Under the pieces are notes generated by a model, which made no database searches, had not been told where the DNA came from, and saw nothing but the letters and a program-made list of their open reading frames with translations. A stretch of DNA of 64,000 bases from Gymnopus androsaceus JB14 (taxonomy: Eukaryota > Basidiomycota > Agaricomycetes > Agaricales > Omphalotaceae). The position numbers and the translations under genes were made by a program. Position 1 is the first letter of the stretch; each line of letters opens with the position of its first letter. Location: assembly GCA_009733575.1 (NCBI GenBank), contig ML769444.1:124001-188000 (forward strand). The letters run 5' to 3'. Positions 47,280-59,094 of this stretch are shown piece by piece.

Positions 47280-50200
47280 ATGGCCAGCTCAAGCTCTCAG
47301 TCTCCCGCCTCTCCTGTTGATGATCCACACGGGGAGTCTAATGGCACTAATCCCGTTCGCACCAAGCGTAGATACGGTGCAAGTTGCGAGTTATGCAGAA
47401 GGAGAAAGCGCAAGTGTCCCGGTTAGTCTTGAAGAATGTATCTCCTCATTCTCTCCCTAACTCATCAGTCCATATTTTGTTTAGGCAGAGATAGCCAGGG
47501 AAACAGTCTCTGTACTCACTGTGGAGAAGTTGGCGTAAAATGCGTTTTCCCTCCGTGCGGATGCTCTCTTTTTCTTCCAGCTACTCTACTGAGATGTTTC
47601 ATTGCTAGGAATGGCTCTTTTCTTCGTGCTAAGAAAGCTGTTGCTGTCGCTAATCCAACTTCCAATGTCTCAGAAGCAGATACTCTACGCGCGTATGTCT
47701 GCCTTCACTTGCTTATTACAGATCGTTATAATCCTCTCCAGATACATACGGGACTTGGCTGCAGCGAACGACGAAGAAAGACAGCAAATGCTCAAATCAT
47801 GGATCGACGATCATGGCCATAGCTCTGCCGTACGCAAGTCGCCACATGGCTCCTGCCAGACACGAACATCTAGTGCTGACAACTTTGGCGAGGATGAGGA
47901 CGACGAACATAATATGTCCCTACCGCCCTTTTCAAGGCGCGCCCCCGGCAAGAACCCGAGACCATTCAAGAAACTAAGATTATGGACTGATGACATCCGA
48001 AGCGTGCCAATGCAGGACGTCGCTGACGACGAAGATGACGAAGATAATTCGGTTTGCTTAACCGCCATCTAAGCTATACCAACCATCTTATTTGCCTTTC
48101 AGATGGAAAATTCGTTTCGCCCTGAATCTGCTCTCCGTCTCTCATTAAAACCAGCAACTCCGGATGACTCTGAAACCACCGGGGAGGACGAGCCACCCCT
48201 GGATCGAAGCATTCAATCCACCACTGCCCTTCAAGCCAATATCTCTGCATGGGTGGATTATTGGATTTCTATTCCCTTTCCTGATGGAATCACCGCCAAA
48301 GGGCGTCAGTATCCACTGTTTTGGGGTCTATACATATACTGAAATGGGTAATGTTAGCTTCTCCGGAGGACCGTAAACTTTTGTTCGACAATTATTTTTG
48401 GTACGTTCTAATTTTTCAAAACACCATCGTGATGGTTAATCCCCATAATAGCTGGCAAGGTCCAAGAAATAGCATAGTTGACAGAGCTATATTCGAACGT
48501 GGGTTCGGCCTTTCTGAAAGCGTGTATACTCATCGAAGCTTTTGTTTTCAGGCGCACTCGAAGAGAACGATTCCAAGTACTATTCGCCCTTCCTACTTGC
48601 AAGTTCTTTCTCGCTGAATTTTCAACCCCGCTGATATATCATATAAAGTATGCTGTATGCGCTCATACCGTTCGCCAGTGAGTTTGGGATGAAGTACCCT
48701 AGACTTCATTCACTAACATTTACTACAGCATACCAGAGCTTCGAGACCGGGTGCATGAGTATGCGGTACGATTCAATTACTTGCGTTATAATCTACGAGG
48801 CTAAGAAGGGCTCAAAAGGCCAAGGCGCATTATCTGTTGGCTATTGAATTGAGTCGACCCAGCAGTATTCCTACCATCCAAGGTATGCTCAATGAATGGT
48901 AATTCCTTGCGGAATGGTTGAATTTGGTATGTAGGTTTGATGCTACTAGCGTCTCACGATGCTGCTCGTGGGATGTACGCGCAGGCTTGGAATTTGTCAT
49001 CGACCGCGATTGCAATGATGATGGGTCGGTATTTGCGGTGTTTTGTCCCTACAATTCTAACCAACCTTTGTATAGATTTAGGATGTCATCTGGATAGACC
49101 CTCTTCGTCCTCTGACCGCAACGATCTTCAGCGCGAGCAAGCTGTCAAAAGACAAATGAGAACAAGGATCTTTTGGTCCTCTTTCATTTGGGACAAGCAA
49201 GTGATCCGCAATGCTTAATGCTTCTCTGTAATGATGGGATTTTTTCAGGCTAATATCGTTGGCATTGAACCGTACGCCGCTATTGAACTCGGAGGAACAT
49301 GCGCCTCCCCTCCCTGGTGCGTTCAGAATCGCCAACATGTGGAAATTTAACTGAGTTTTTGGTTTAGAATTGATATCCAGCTCAGAGCTTTGGGTTCCCG
49401 TTCTCTGTGCCGATTCTCCGCCCGCCCTCTTCTCTTATGGTTTCGACTATTTTCCTTTCCATAGTTTTCTCTCTAATCTTTTGTACTTGTAGCGCCGCAA
49501 CCAAGTCATGAAGCAAAATGTTTTTACGAGTGAGCAGTATATTACTGCGTATCGCCTATACTTGCTGAATACTAGCTTTCTAGAACATGCCGAGCTTACC
49601 AGTTTATAGATGAAATTCATCGGCACTTGTATCGTACTCAAAAAGTGCGCTCTCCTCAGGCTCGCGAATTCGTTACAGACATGCGGGAACGAATTCTTCG
49701 CTGGCAAGATGAAGCCTGCTCCGATGTGATGCTCGATTTCAGCATGACAACTATCCATCCACCTCCCCCCCACATCATGCAGTTGAAGTGAGCTTCGCTT
49801 TTTTGAAACCGTTTGCGTTTTAACCATTCAATGCAGCCTCTTGGTTCGGCTAATGTGGATCTTGCTGTACCGGCCTTTTTTCTACTCTTCTACCACTGTT
49901 GAACAGTCCCCTTCCTCCTTCGTACCCCTTGCAGTTCCCACTTGTGAGCGTGCAGCCATCGAAATCAACGCCATCTTCTCGATGTACGATCGGTTCTATC
50001 CCTTAACCCGCGCATCTTACATTGTAATATTCGCCGGTTTCTTGCAAGCAACAGTAGATCTCGCGTTGGCAGATCGAGAAAAATCAGTCTCTGGCGCTAC
50101 ACTCTCGCGGCTTGCGTTAGCCGGAAGAGTACTGTCTGGAGGATCAGCAAACATTCCTGGTATGCATTCATCGATCCGATGCTTGCAGGAACATCTTCAT

Positions 50201-50806
50201 GCCACCCTTTCACGGTGTAACTCATGGGTCCCGTCTTCCAAGTCCCGCCGATCCACGTCGAATTCCATCGGCACACGAGCTACAAGTGTGGCTTCTTCCA
50301 GCACTCTTTCAACAAACCTGCCAAATTTCTCACCCTCGCCGCCAATCTCGAATCCCCGCTCTAGCGCTCCTCCAGATTCTCATTCTGACCGCTCTTCGTC
50401 GATTTCCGGCACTTTAGTGTCTCCTATCCACAACTCAGATGATGCTGAGATGTTACCATTATCTCCCCATTATTCCATGCTTCCACAAATACATGCCTCT
50501 GGCTCCACCCCTAGACACATCTCCCCTTCAGAGGCGACAGCATACACCAATGGCATAGCTACGTCTCACACAGAATCCCCCAGGAGTGGTTATCATCATC
50601 TTCATCTACCAACCTCGGAATTTGTCTACCAGGGTGCCCAGAACTATATACCACAGACCCCTGACCAAGAGATAATTGATTACTTGCCTGGCTCTCAGAT
50701 TTCACACTATGAAAGTGGATGGAATGCTTGGTTCTGGCCTGGAGATAGTGGTGGTGCCTATGCTGCTGGTGGACTGAATGATAATCCTCACTTGACAACT
50801 GCATGA
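47280..50806 (+). CDS. Zn2Cys6 fungal-specific transcription factor
   Basis: About 850-900 aa in more than a dozen exons; start ATG at 47280 (MASSSSQSPASPVDDPHG), stop at 50804-50806. The DNA-binding cluster is CELCRRRKRKC, then SLCTHCGEVGVKC after an intron: C-x2-C-x6-C-x(n)-C-x2-C-x6-C, a perfect binuclear zinc cluster. An acidic, Ser-rich linker follows, then the fungal_trans middle homology region (LDLGCHLDRPSSSSDRND; QMRTRIFWSSFIWDK) split over many short exons. The last 300 residues (from 49841) start with MWILLYRPFF and end in a disordered Ser/Pro-rich stretch. The regulated pathway is unknown; the convergent carboxylesterase is the only enzyme next to it, and no cluster surrounds them. 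Confidence 0.87.
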
Positions 50807-50945
50807 TATATAGTATCATCGCTTGTATTGCTTTCTCGCATTGCTGTGTATCATCTACTATGGATTCTTAAATTTTTACTTTAGCTGAATAGGCATTTAT
50901 TTGAAATCTGGTGTATGCATACCCATTCTTATTCCGGAATAAATC

Positions 50946-52866
50946 TCACTTTGCGGTACACATCTCGTCCGCTACTTGTGCTAAGTAATCCCACTTTTCA
51001 TCTCTCTCTATTGAAATGGATCCATCAGGATTGAGTACTTTCTGCTGATCCCAGTCGCGAGTACCATAATCCAAAGGGCGCCCATGGACAAAATCCACCT
51101 ATGAGTGCGGGAGTTAATTCAGTAGTTTTCGCACATCATAATTACAACACACCAGGTCCTTGATCCAAGCCCTCATTGTTTTCTCTTCATCCTCAGTTGG
51201 ACCGTGCATAATAGAAAAGTTCCATATAGGCTTGTCAAAGGCATGACCGACACCAAACTCATTTGGTGCTCTCTTCATCACAAATGAAGGCCTCCAGTTT
51301 ATCATATAACGATGGATGGAACTTAGCGGTACGCCTGCATCACGGAGTTGCCTCACGAGAAGGCGCGACGGAGCGCGGACCTGGCCGTCTGAGACTAGAG
51401 TTTATTGAATGAAGAAGTGTTTGAAGGAAAAAAAGAGAGAGTCAATACTGACCTACTATCGCCATATACTTTCTTCCAATAATCAATGGAAGGATCGGGG
51501 TCTTGATGCCCAATCTTTATCCTGCGATTAACGTAGGCATCCACCATCATGTTTGTAACGGCTGGAGAATAATAATTTCCTACTTCTTTGTACAAAGATT
51601 TAAGATCAGTGGGCGGATTAGTTTGTCTATACAGGGTTTCCTAGCACTCTCGAATGAGCCAGAAGAAAGAGGTGCGGACAAAATCGAACGAACTTCATCA
51701 CGAACTTCACCTATGAGCAGTTGACATCCCCTTCGTTTGAATTCAGTTGCGAAGTCACCCTCCAAGTATCGGGAGAACAAATCCAGAGGGAAGAAATGAC
51801 CGTCTCGAACTGGACGAAAAGTATGGTTATCCAATTTCATGATTTTGTCTATGATCTCCAGGGCAGGCTTGGCTCGTAAGAGTGCAAGTTTTTCTGAATC
51901 CATTGAGATGTAACGGTATCTCGAAGGCCTCCAGAACCTCATTGAACTGAGACTGTACCTCATCAACAGTCTTAGGATCTGCGGGTATTGCATTGGAATA
52001 CCTGCGTTCGGAGGTCAATGTTATGCAAAAATTAGTTCTGAAAACACTCACATTACTAGGCGTTTATAGAAAGCTGGTTTCTCCGGATGAAGGAGAAAGT
52101 CATGAGAGGCAAGAGCATGCGTGCTATATGCACCTGCACTCCGCCCAGCCAATGTTAACTCGTCGGGATTGCCACCAAAATGTGGGGCATATTCATGGAC
52201 CCATTCAAGAGCGGCTCTCTGGTCCCATAGACCGTAATTTCCGAAAGCCTGTTCACCAGTTTCTGCAGCTTCTTCAGCCAATTCTTTCGACGCTAGGAAG
52301 CCTAGCACCGAAAGCCGGTAAGACGCTGCTACGAAAACACATTGCAGGCCTCCCCCCGTTGACGAGACCAGCTCCGTTGGGTCCATTGAGGGGTCAACTG
52401 AGGGGTCCCCTAGTTAAAAGTTCAGCGGAATCCATTAAAGCTTAGGTCGATCGAACTTGCCTACTTGAAGCCAGCCGCCATGGTACCAGAGCATTATAGG
52501 CCAACCTTTTTCGGGAGGTGTCCCAGCGGGAGTCCAAATGTTCAAGACTAGACAATCCTCGTCATATTTTGAGAAAGCATGATCTCCAAGCGCAGTGTAA
52601 TTTGGTTGCGGGCATATGAATCCAAACTTGGTACAGTCTCGAGGATTGCCGTTGGGGCCGTTATAAGAATAGTGAGGAGGCAACTTCTGGGGCTTTCTCC
52701 AGCGATATTGACCAATGGGAGGAAGAACATATGGGATGTTTAAAAAGCGTTTTACCAGTGGTTCATCGGTTTCCGCACGAGATAGAACGAGACCTTCGAT
52801 GTCGCCCAACTCACCGACATTTAGCACACATCTTTCGGTCTTGTAAGCAGACAAAACGTTACCCAT
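50946..52866 (-). CDS. Type-B carboxylesterase/lipase family protein
   Basis: About 540 aa in seven or so exons; start at 52866 (MGNVLSAYKTERCVLNVGEL), stop at 50946-50948. Family motifs in order: FLNIPYVLPPIGQYRWRKPQ, DEDCLVLNIWTP, MLWYHGGW (oxyanion hole), VFVAASYRLSVLGFLAS, NYGLWDQRAALEWVHEYAPHFGG, nucleophile elbow AGRSAGAYS (GxSxG with Arg), DGHFFPLDLFSRYLEG, and the His loop VGHAFDKPIWNFS. Ser and His are present; the acid residue is not certain. There is no signal peptide, so the protein is probably intracellular, unlike secreted fungal lipases of this fold. The C terminus LDYGTRDWDQQKVLNPDGSI is common in the intracellular fungal branch. It ends 139 bp from the stop of the convergent Zn2Cys6 gene. 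Confidence 0.87.
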
Positions 52867-53311
52867 GGTGGAAGAAGGGTATAGGAAGAATTCCTGCTTC
52901 GAGCATCTTTTTAAACTTTCACGATAAACCGTGCAAGTCCGGTCCCAAATCACACAGAAACCGTCCTAGGTGTTCGGCGGCATCAGCGGATTTTGAGGTT
53001 CAAGGCAATGGTATATCTTCGAATTAGAAGATAGCGAAAAATTCCACAATTTCTTTCTCGCTATGAGAACATACCACAAGAGGGGATTGAAAGAGCGCCA
53101 GTTGTTATCGCTTCAACTTGCCTTTGCGTCGCGAAGTTTGCGCAAAGTACCGTGAACGCGTGTGATGGGCAAGGCGCGTTACGTCATTTCTGACTTTGCT
53201 TCGGAGCTTTGCTCCACCCCCCTTAACCAACACAAACAAGAGATGAGAGCCGCGTTTTTCACTACTCTTTTCCAGAACCGCGACTATCATCCCATAATTT
53301 TTGTTACTTGA
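52867..53311. promoter_or_regulatory. divergent region, carboxylesterase / CipC-like gene
   Basis: 445 bp between two divergent starts. TTACGTCA, a strong match to an ATF/CREB-type site, lies at 53179-53186, near the middle. No coding region was seen. Confidence 0.4.
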
Positions 53312-54728
53312 ATGTCCTACAGCTATTACCGTCAAGGTCCCTCCTGGGGCAGTAATCAGGTCCGCTTGCTTTTGCTTTTGATATCATTTTCTGCTCTGCT
53401 GACTCGCGAATTTAGTTTCGGTTTGGTGCCCCTCCGGCTCCTTCCTTTCAACCTCAACCGTCCTGTAGGTGCTGTGCGCTATACACGTTTTTTTGATTCC
53501 TGATTAATTCCCAAGGGCAAGGATATGACTTTTATAGAGAGCATGCGCGCGCATCTGGCTCAAGTCCTGACCCGTGAGTGAAGCTTTCCTTTCATACCCA
53601 ACACCCATCCTGCCATGTACTACGATAAGAGACCAGCCGACTTTGATACTTATCATGGCAACGACAGGTCTCTCTTTGATTCCGCCTGGAATAGAGTGAG
53701 AGATCACAACAGAGAACACTCTGCTGGGGTGGGCATCCATGAGGCTAGACATTGGCACAGTCGTGCCTACGGTGGTATGGTACGTATTGTTGTTTCTACT
53801 ACTCGAGTACCTTCTCTGACGATTCTTGCAGGGAGAGTTGAATCAGATGCTTCCAGCGGAAATTGGACATGCTGCTGCATACGAAGCGTACCGCAAATGG
53901 ATCCATCATAGCTCCATGTATGAGCCTTTGAGCGCAGATTCAGATAGGCAACGAGAAGCACTCATTGGTCTCGCTGTCGCAGAAAGTAGGCATTCTTATC
54001 ATCTCGTTGATACGTGTTCTGATGTTCTGCCTCAAGCCACCCTGCTACTGCAATATACCAGCCGTGGAAATGATCCTTACACTCGTCAGTCAGCTGCCGA
54101 CTCCGCTGCAAGTACTGCTTCTAAAATCTTTTTATGGGTAAGTTTGGTTCATCCTTGGTAATAGATTTCACAAATTTAGCTTCCTCCACAGAGCCGCGAG
54201 CATGATGATTCTGAACTTTATCAAGGCAGAGGTCGTTCTTATGGATCATACGACGGTGGCTCATCGTACGGAGACTCTTACACGTACGACGCAGATACCA
54301 TGCATTCTCGACGTCGTCCCCGTTCCCGTTCCCGACTCGGGTCCCGATCCCCCGCATACCGCCATCCACTCCTCGACTATTCGGATGAACGCCGAATGTC
54401 GGTTCCCATCGTGCCGAACAGTAGTAGCTCATATGGCTCTGCGTATGATAACTCGTATGGATCATACAACGGAATGCCTATGAACGGATCTGTATCGATG
54501 ATGGGTGGCAACGTGCCTTCGGTCTTCCCTATGCGTGGTCGCAGCATGAGCATAATGGGACCAACGCCTTATGCCAATGGCACGCAGTACTCGGGTGTTT
54601 CATATCCCTATGCTGGGGCCCAACCCCAAACGCAGTACGTTCACGCCGGCGGTGTCGGGCTCCCCTCTGGCCAGGGTCAAATGGTGGTGTACGCCAAATC
54701 CAAGAAGCATCATCATCGCTCAAGCAGA

Positions 54729-54760
<32 letters not shown>

Positions 54761-54812
54761 CAAAAAACGCTCTAGAAGTGTCAGTGTCGAGCCCATGTAC
54801 ATTCGGTATTAG
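53312..54812 (+). CDS. CipC-like (DUF3759-type) protein with Tyr/Arg/Ser-rich tail
   Basis: About 330 aa in six exons; start ATG at 53312 (MSYSYYRQGPSWGSNQ), stop at 54810-54812. The N-terminal 40 residues are Pro/aromatic-rich. The middle (about residues 60-190) is helical, with NEARxWHxR-like and LPAEIGHAAAYEAYRKWIHH blocks, then REALIGLAVAEA. This resembles the CipC/DUF3759 family of small stress-induced fungal proteins, whose biochemical role is unknown. The C-terminal half is unusual: Tyr/Gly/Ser-rich (SYGSYDGGSSYGDSYTYDA), an Arg/Ser block (RRRPRSRSRLGSRSPAYR), and five Gly-His dipeptides before KKRSRSVSVEPMYIRY. The CipC link is by eye and moderate; the tail could have been added to a short ancestral protein. 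Confidence 0.62.
54729..54763 (+). repeat. ATGGGC hexanucleotide repeat encoding Gly-His
   Basis: About five tandem copies of GGGCAT in frame, giving an alternating Gly-His stretch in the tail of the CipC-like protein. It is likely to vary in length between strains. Confidence 0.85.
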
Positions 54813-55423
54813 CGTCTCAGCGTCCTTAAGCTTGTGTCGCCGGTCGACATCTTTGTTACCCTGCTATGTACTTTTATCTTTTGTGTTCGCTTTGCTTGTA
54901 TTTGCTTGTATTTCGGCTCTTTTGCAAACTCCAAACTCAAATAATTTCTTATCCCAGTCTACATATATAATTCGCAGTCACCGTCGTTGTTTAGCTTTAG
55001 CTATCGCTTCATAGTTCATATACCACATTTCCGTGTGCGGCGCTATACTTAATCTTAGTTCGCGACACAAATTCTAAATATTGTACTTTAACTTATTCTT
55101 AACTACAACTCTGTCTATCATTGGAGCTTGAACTAGACAAAGTCAAGTATGTAATTACAAGAAGAGCGCCAAGTCATGGCCTGCCCGGTGCATACAGTAA
55201 CATGAAACGCAGGCGGTATCACGGAAATGTGATGGCTGATGCATCGGCTAATAACACACAGCCTCAGGATATACCTTTATATACCGTGCCCGGGCTGCGC
55301 AGGGTCAACATAGGCTGGTCCTGTTCCCCCATCGTCTGCAGCATTTACGAACGGCTCTGGTAGCTTTTGCGACCTCATCCAAATAAGATATCTACGAATA
55401 CACCCCAAGTTACTACTAAAACA
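54813..55423. other. intergenic, CipC-like to tetraspan gene
   Basis: 611 bp, T-rich with the 3' UTR of the CipC-like gene at the left and the promoter of the next at the right. The open frame at 55121-55363 has no support. Confidence 0.55.
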
Positions 55424-56247
55424 ATGTCATACTATGTGCGCTCTCATACTTTTTGCTGCTGTATCCGTTGAGTATTTTTTTCATCGACTTTATTGTGACT
55501 TAAAACTGACTATGACTCTTGTATAGCTGTGAGATTGGGTGTCTTTGTGAGTATTGTCTGTTGCACTTGCGCGCGCCCTAACTGATTCCCTCATTCTAGA
55601 TAATCAGCGTCCTGGGCTTGGCCTTAGGTGGCTTACTAGCCGTTGCCGGTCTTATCCAATTGAAGCATCTCTGTATGTGTTGTCATGTGTATTGCAGATT
55701 GACTAGCTAACCATGATTTGCAGCGCATGAACCTATGAAGGAGAAGTGGCCTTACATCGTGCAGATCGTTGTCTATGGGATCTACGCAGCAGTATCCCTA
55801 CAAGCGTCAGTTTCATCACTTCCTTTCTCTTGATGTCCTCTGACTTTTCGGTTGTTGATAGCTTCATCGGTGCCAGCTGCAGAAAACTTGCATTGATCAA
55901 GTCGTACGCCATCATTCTGGCTATCCACCTCATCTTCTCCATTGCCTCCGGTGGTTACTCTCTTTACCATTACTTCAAAGATTCTCCCAATATTGTCAAG
56001 ACCTGCATCAATGGTGCGACAGACAAAACCACGATTGACGCTTGTACGCAAGGTGAAACTGTTGTGAAGGGCGTCTTGGTTGGCATCTTCATTTTCGTTT
56101 GGCTCATGGAACTTTGTAAGTTTGACTGTGTGCTGGGTAAGTTGTGCTTTAACTGATGTTTTATTAGGGGGCATCTTCATTGTGAGAGAGTACGGATATC
56201 AGCTCGAGGAAGAGATTGCCCTCAGGGCCAAAGGTGGCCCATGGTAA
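55424..56247 (+). CDS. Four-transmembrane (tetraspan-like) protein, unknown function
   Basis: About 205 aa in six exons; start at 55424. Exon 1 gives MSYYVRSHTFCCCIPVRLGV, with CCC just before the first helix, a likely palmitoylation site. Four hydrophobic helices follow: TM1 FIISVLGLALGGLLAVAGLI, TM2 YIVQIVVYGIYAAVSLQAFI, TM3 SYAIILAIHLIFSIASGGYS, TM4 VLVGIFIFVWLMELWGIFIV. Between TM3 and TM4 is a loop with two Cys (KTCINGATDKTTIDACTQ), probably disulfide-linked and outside the membrane. The C-terminal tail EYGYQLEEEIALRAKGGPW is cytoplasmic. The pattern occurs in a family common in Agaricomycetes; its function is not known. Stop at 56245-56247. Confidence 0.77.
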
Positions 56248-56634
56248 AGCGGTACTTCAAACGGGCATGTTCAGTGCCCGCTGCGCTGCCTTGTCAATTT
56301 GTACAGCAGTATCTAACGTTGTTGGAAGTACTTAATGTAGCTTAATGTGGCTTTCTTACTTTGAATAAGGCACTGCTCACAATGTGAAATTTCTGACCAT
56401 GAGCACCGGGCCTTGCACCGCTCAAGGCGAAAAAGCCTTGACAACCGGCGTCGAGTGTTTTGAAACTTCGTCAGTAATACTTATCTGTGTAGCAATTGTA
56501 TCAGTGTAAGCCATTACGACCTTTACTTCGAAATGTTCATATTTTAATTTCTTCAGATGGATGATGTTACAAGTATATCAAGTACAAAAACTTTTCTCAG
56601 TTACTCAGGGCGCGCGAGATCATTCTTGGATCAT
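56248..56634. other. intergenic between convergent genes
   Basis: 387 bp between two stops on opposite strands. CAAGGC and GCCTTG are repeated and could pair near 56410-56440. No gene was seen. Confidence 0.55.
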
Positions 56635-58115
56635 TCAATAGTTGTAGCACAAAACACGATAGTTCTGGACGTGCACTTGTTTGCCGCCGTAAGGAATTAC
56701 AGCACCTGTATAGAACTGCGTGAGCGGGAAATAAGAGGTCAAGGATGTCGTGTTGCTTACCGTCCAGCTTGGTGCTCGCAATTCCGGGATGAACAGCACC
56801 ATTGTGAGGTGCCTCTGCAATATACAGCAATTCTCCATCCTTTCCTCTTCCGCCCTCTACAGGGCGTAAACCAAGGGATTCAACGTTGAGATGGCCGCTG
56901 GAATCGACCCACTGCAGGCCGTTCATATCGCCAACTAGAATTTCGTACGTGTCGAGCTTGAAATATTTGTTTAGTATTATCATTCACATATTACTGTAGT
57001 TCCACCAACCTGTACTTCTTTGCCATCATAACCAATGACAGCACCTTTTTCGAAAACATTGGAAGCTTTTCCAACCTCTGCTCAAGGGTAAACTTGGATT
57101 CTCCATCGATAGTGATTGGGACTCACGAATGGTACCCTGCGACAATGCATGATGTCAGTACGAGTGCGTTGATCGATATGAATGTGAACTACATCGATGT
57201 ATGCCCTACAAATATACAAAATCCAATCGTGCTCTGGACCGACGACCTAAGAAAGATGAGTACTTCCTCCTATTCACACGTGGGCGCAGAAGAAGCGTAC
57301 GATAGAGTTGGACGGAATATCCTTGCCTCTATTAAGAATCCACTGAGCTGGGCTCCTTGGTCCGAGCCGTTTGTATTCGTTGAGTCGAGCTTCCGCTTCG
57401 TGCAACCAGTTTTGGAGCGACCAAGCATCGGCCTTTTTCTGTAGAAAGAATTTACTTCAGATAAAAATTTCAATGGATAGCTCGGGAATCATAATCACGT
57501 CTTCTTCGCTCTTCTCGTGGTGCTTGTACAGGTAGTATCCACCTGCAGCTGCGGCGAGACCGGCAAGGAGGCCACCGCCGACCTATAACGAATATGGCAA
57601 GATGGAGACTAGGACCAAGGACAAAAACGGACCTCAAGTTCTTTCTTCCTGTGATCATCGAGATCGTACCAGTGTTTTTGACGCTCTTCTTGTGGAATGT
57701 CGACCTGCTGGCCTTCGGGGGCAGGGGGATGATCTAGACGATGTGAGATAGCGACTCTAATAAAAATTTTAAAAGCATACATTCTGAATCCGGCTTGTAG
57801 TTTGCAGGCTGCTGATGATGCTCTTGATATCCACCCCATTCTCCTCGATCCTCGTCAGAGAGCTTTCCCCATAGATTGGGAGTTACTGTGGGAGCCCAGT
57901 CGGACTTGAGGATACGATGTCAGTACGAGATGCATCGCGGGATGGATTAGACTACCTACCTGGGAGGTATGAGGAATGATGATCTTGTAGCGATGACCTA
58001 AGAATGGTAAGGAGTAAGCAGAAGCTATGTGCAGAGCTCCAGGTCGTCTACCTTCGAATTGAACGACATCGCCAGGTCCATAGGCAGTTCCAGGTTCCCA
58101 GAAAGGTGCAGACAT
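56635..58115 (-). CDS. CBM5/12 chitin-binding-like module - TM helix - DUF3421 repeats
   Basis: About 390 aa in nine exons; start at 58115, stop at 56635-56637. The N terminus MSAPFWEPGTAYGPGDVVQF with HRYKIIIPHTSQSDWAP and PNLWGKL is a carbohydrate-binding module of the CBM5/12 (chitin-binding type-3) kind. A Pro/Gln-rich linker (HPPAPEGQQVDIPQEERQKH) follows. Next is a Gly/Ala-rich helix VGGGLLAGLAAAAGGYYLYK, possibly a membrane or glycine-zipper helix. Two DUF3421-type repeats follow: ILYICRAYIDGTIPEVGKAS with FEKGAVIGYDGKEV, then LDTYEILVGDMNGLQWVDSS, RGKDGELLYIAEAPHNGAVH and GAVIPYGGKQVHVQNYRVLC. DUF3421 is found in natterin-like and other secreted or lectin-like proteins. The exon encoding GTI(P) is a 10-nt microexon (57127-57136) and is needed to join the frames. 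There is no signal peptide. Function unknown. Confidence 0.8.
57127..57136 (-). other. 10-nt microexon of the CBM5/12-DUF3421 gene
   Basis: Bounded by a 56-nt intron (57137-57192, gtagtt...gcag on the minus strand) and a 46-nt intron (57081-57126, gtgagt...tgag). It keeps the frame from ICRAYID to PEVGKAS, giving ICRAYID-GTI-PEVGKAS, which matches the shape of a DUF3421 repeat. Confidence 0.7.
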
Positions 58116-59094
58116 TGTAGTAGTTGAGGAAGAAAGAGTTCACGAATCGATTCTCCCTTTTATCCTCGGCAATGGATTGCGTAATAACGAGGATGCAGGA
58201 CAGCCTACCGGGGTGATTGAGAGTCTAGTAGAGAGACCCGGTCCTGGGTTTCCTATCGATTGCAGTGTTGAATTTCATCGATGTTGCGTCATGTTCTGGG
58301 GGGAGATATTCTTGACGGGAAGAGGTATCTTGAATCGCAGTGATCTTGGCGTCTTGTAGTTTTCGCGTTAGTTCAAGATCAATTTGAGCGTCGGGACGCG
58401 GCGGCGGCTTCAGAATCACACGCTCCATTTCTGCTCCGTACCTCGACATGGCCACTGCTTCTTTCGCAAAATTCTGGAATCACCCGGCAGGTGCTGATGA
58501 ACGTTGAAATGCATGAAATTAAAGGCTTATTGGCTTTGTGATTAGGGCCCAAGACTGTATTCTTTTGGGGACCGATGATGAAGTGGTGTTTGGTTGGCGC
58601 TGGTTTGAAAGACTTGAGCAGGCCAGCAGACAAACTTAGTGTCTCGCAAAACCTTGGTACGTATTAATTCTCATTTTTTTGTCTAGAAACTGTTTGAATC
58701 TCTCCTGCAGCCTTGACAGCGACTGGGTTCATCTGGGTTCGATATTCTTTCGTGATTATACCGGTCAATTACAGTTTAGCTGCTGTACGCCTTGCCCTAT
58801 TATTCTATCTTTTCTGTCTAAAAAAGTCTCGTTACCAGGTCAACTTCTTTGTGGGGCTGTCTGGCATAACGCAGTTGGGTCGGATAGCTCAGTAAGTGAA
58901 CCTTTGTGTAATTATTGTATCGGTCTCATTAGCGTTCTGTTTACAGTCACAGATACATTGAGAATCCTCAGGGTACAACCCTGCCAGTAAAAGCATAGAG
59001 TCACTTGGCCCGTTTGCGTGCAATACATTATTATTAGCGTGTCCGAATCGTGCATAATACAAACGAAGGCTACAGATACACTACGCCCAGACTA
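58116..59094. other. intergenic, includes a doubtful small ORF
   Basis: 979 bp between two minus-strand genes. The left 500 bp carry the doubtful small gene described separately; the right part (58640-59094) shows nothing. Confidence 0.5.
58225..58640 (-). CDS. Possible small protein, unrecognised
   Basis: A minus-strand frame gives MSRYGAEMERVILKPPPRPD, then AQIDLELTRKLQDAKITAIQ, ending KPRTGSLY at 58225. Upstream, another frame reads LLKSFKPAPTKHHFIIGPQK and ends before the first, and an intron between them could join the two. There is no ATG for the upstream part and no family is recognised. The polar, charged composition and absence of stops look more like coding than not, but this is weak support. 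Confidence 0.3.

Noticed and set aside
47280..52866. Zn2Cys6 regulator plus carboxylesterase as a biosynthetic gene cluster
   Set aside because: No synthase, oxygenase or transporter of secondary metabolism is adjacent; the neighbours are COG5 and a CipC-like gene.
58870..58900. GTCGGATAGCTCAGT, similar to a tRNA D-arm
   Set aside because: The following sequence lacks an anticodon arm, a TTCGA arm and a closing acceptor stem.
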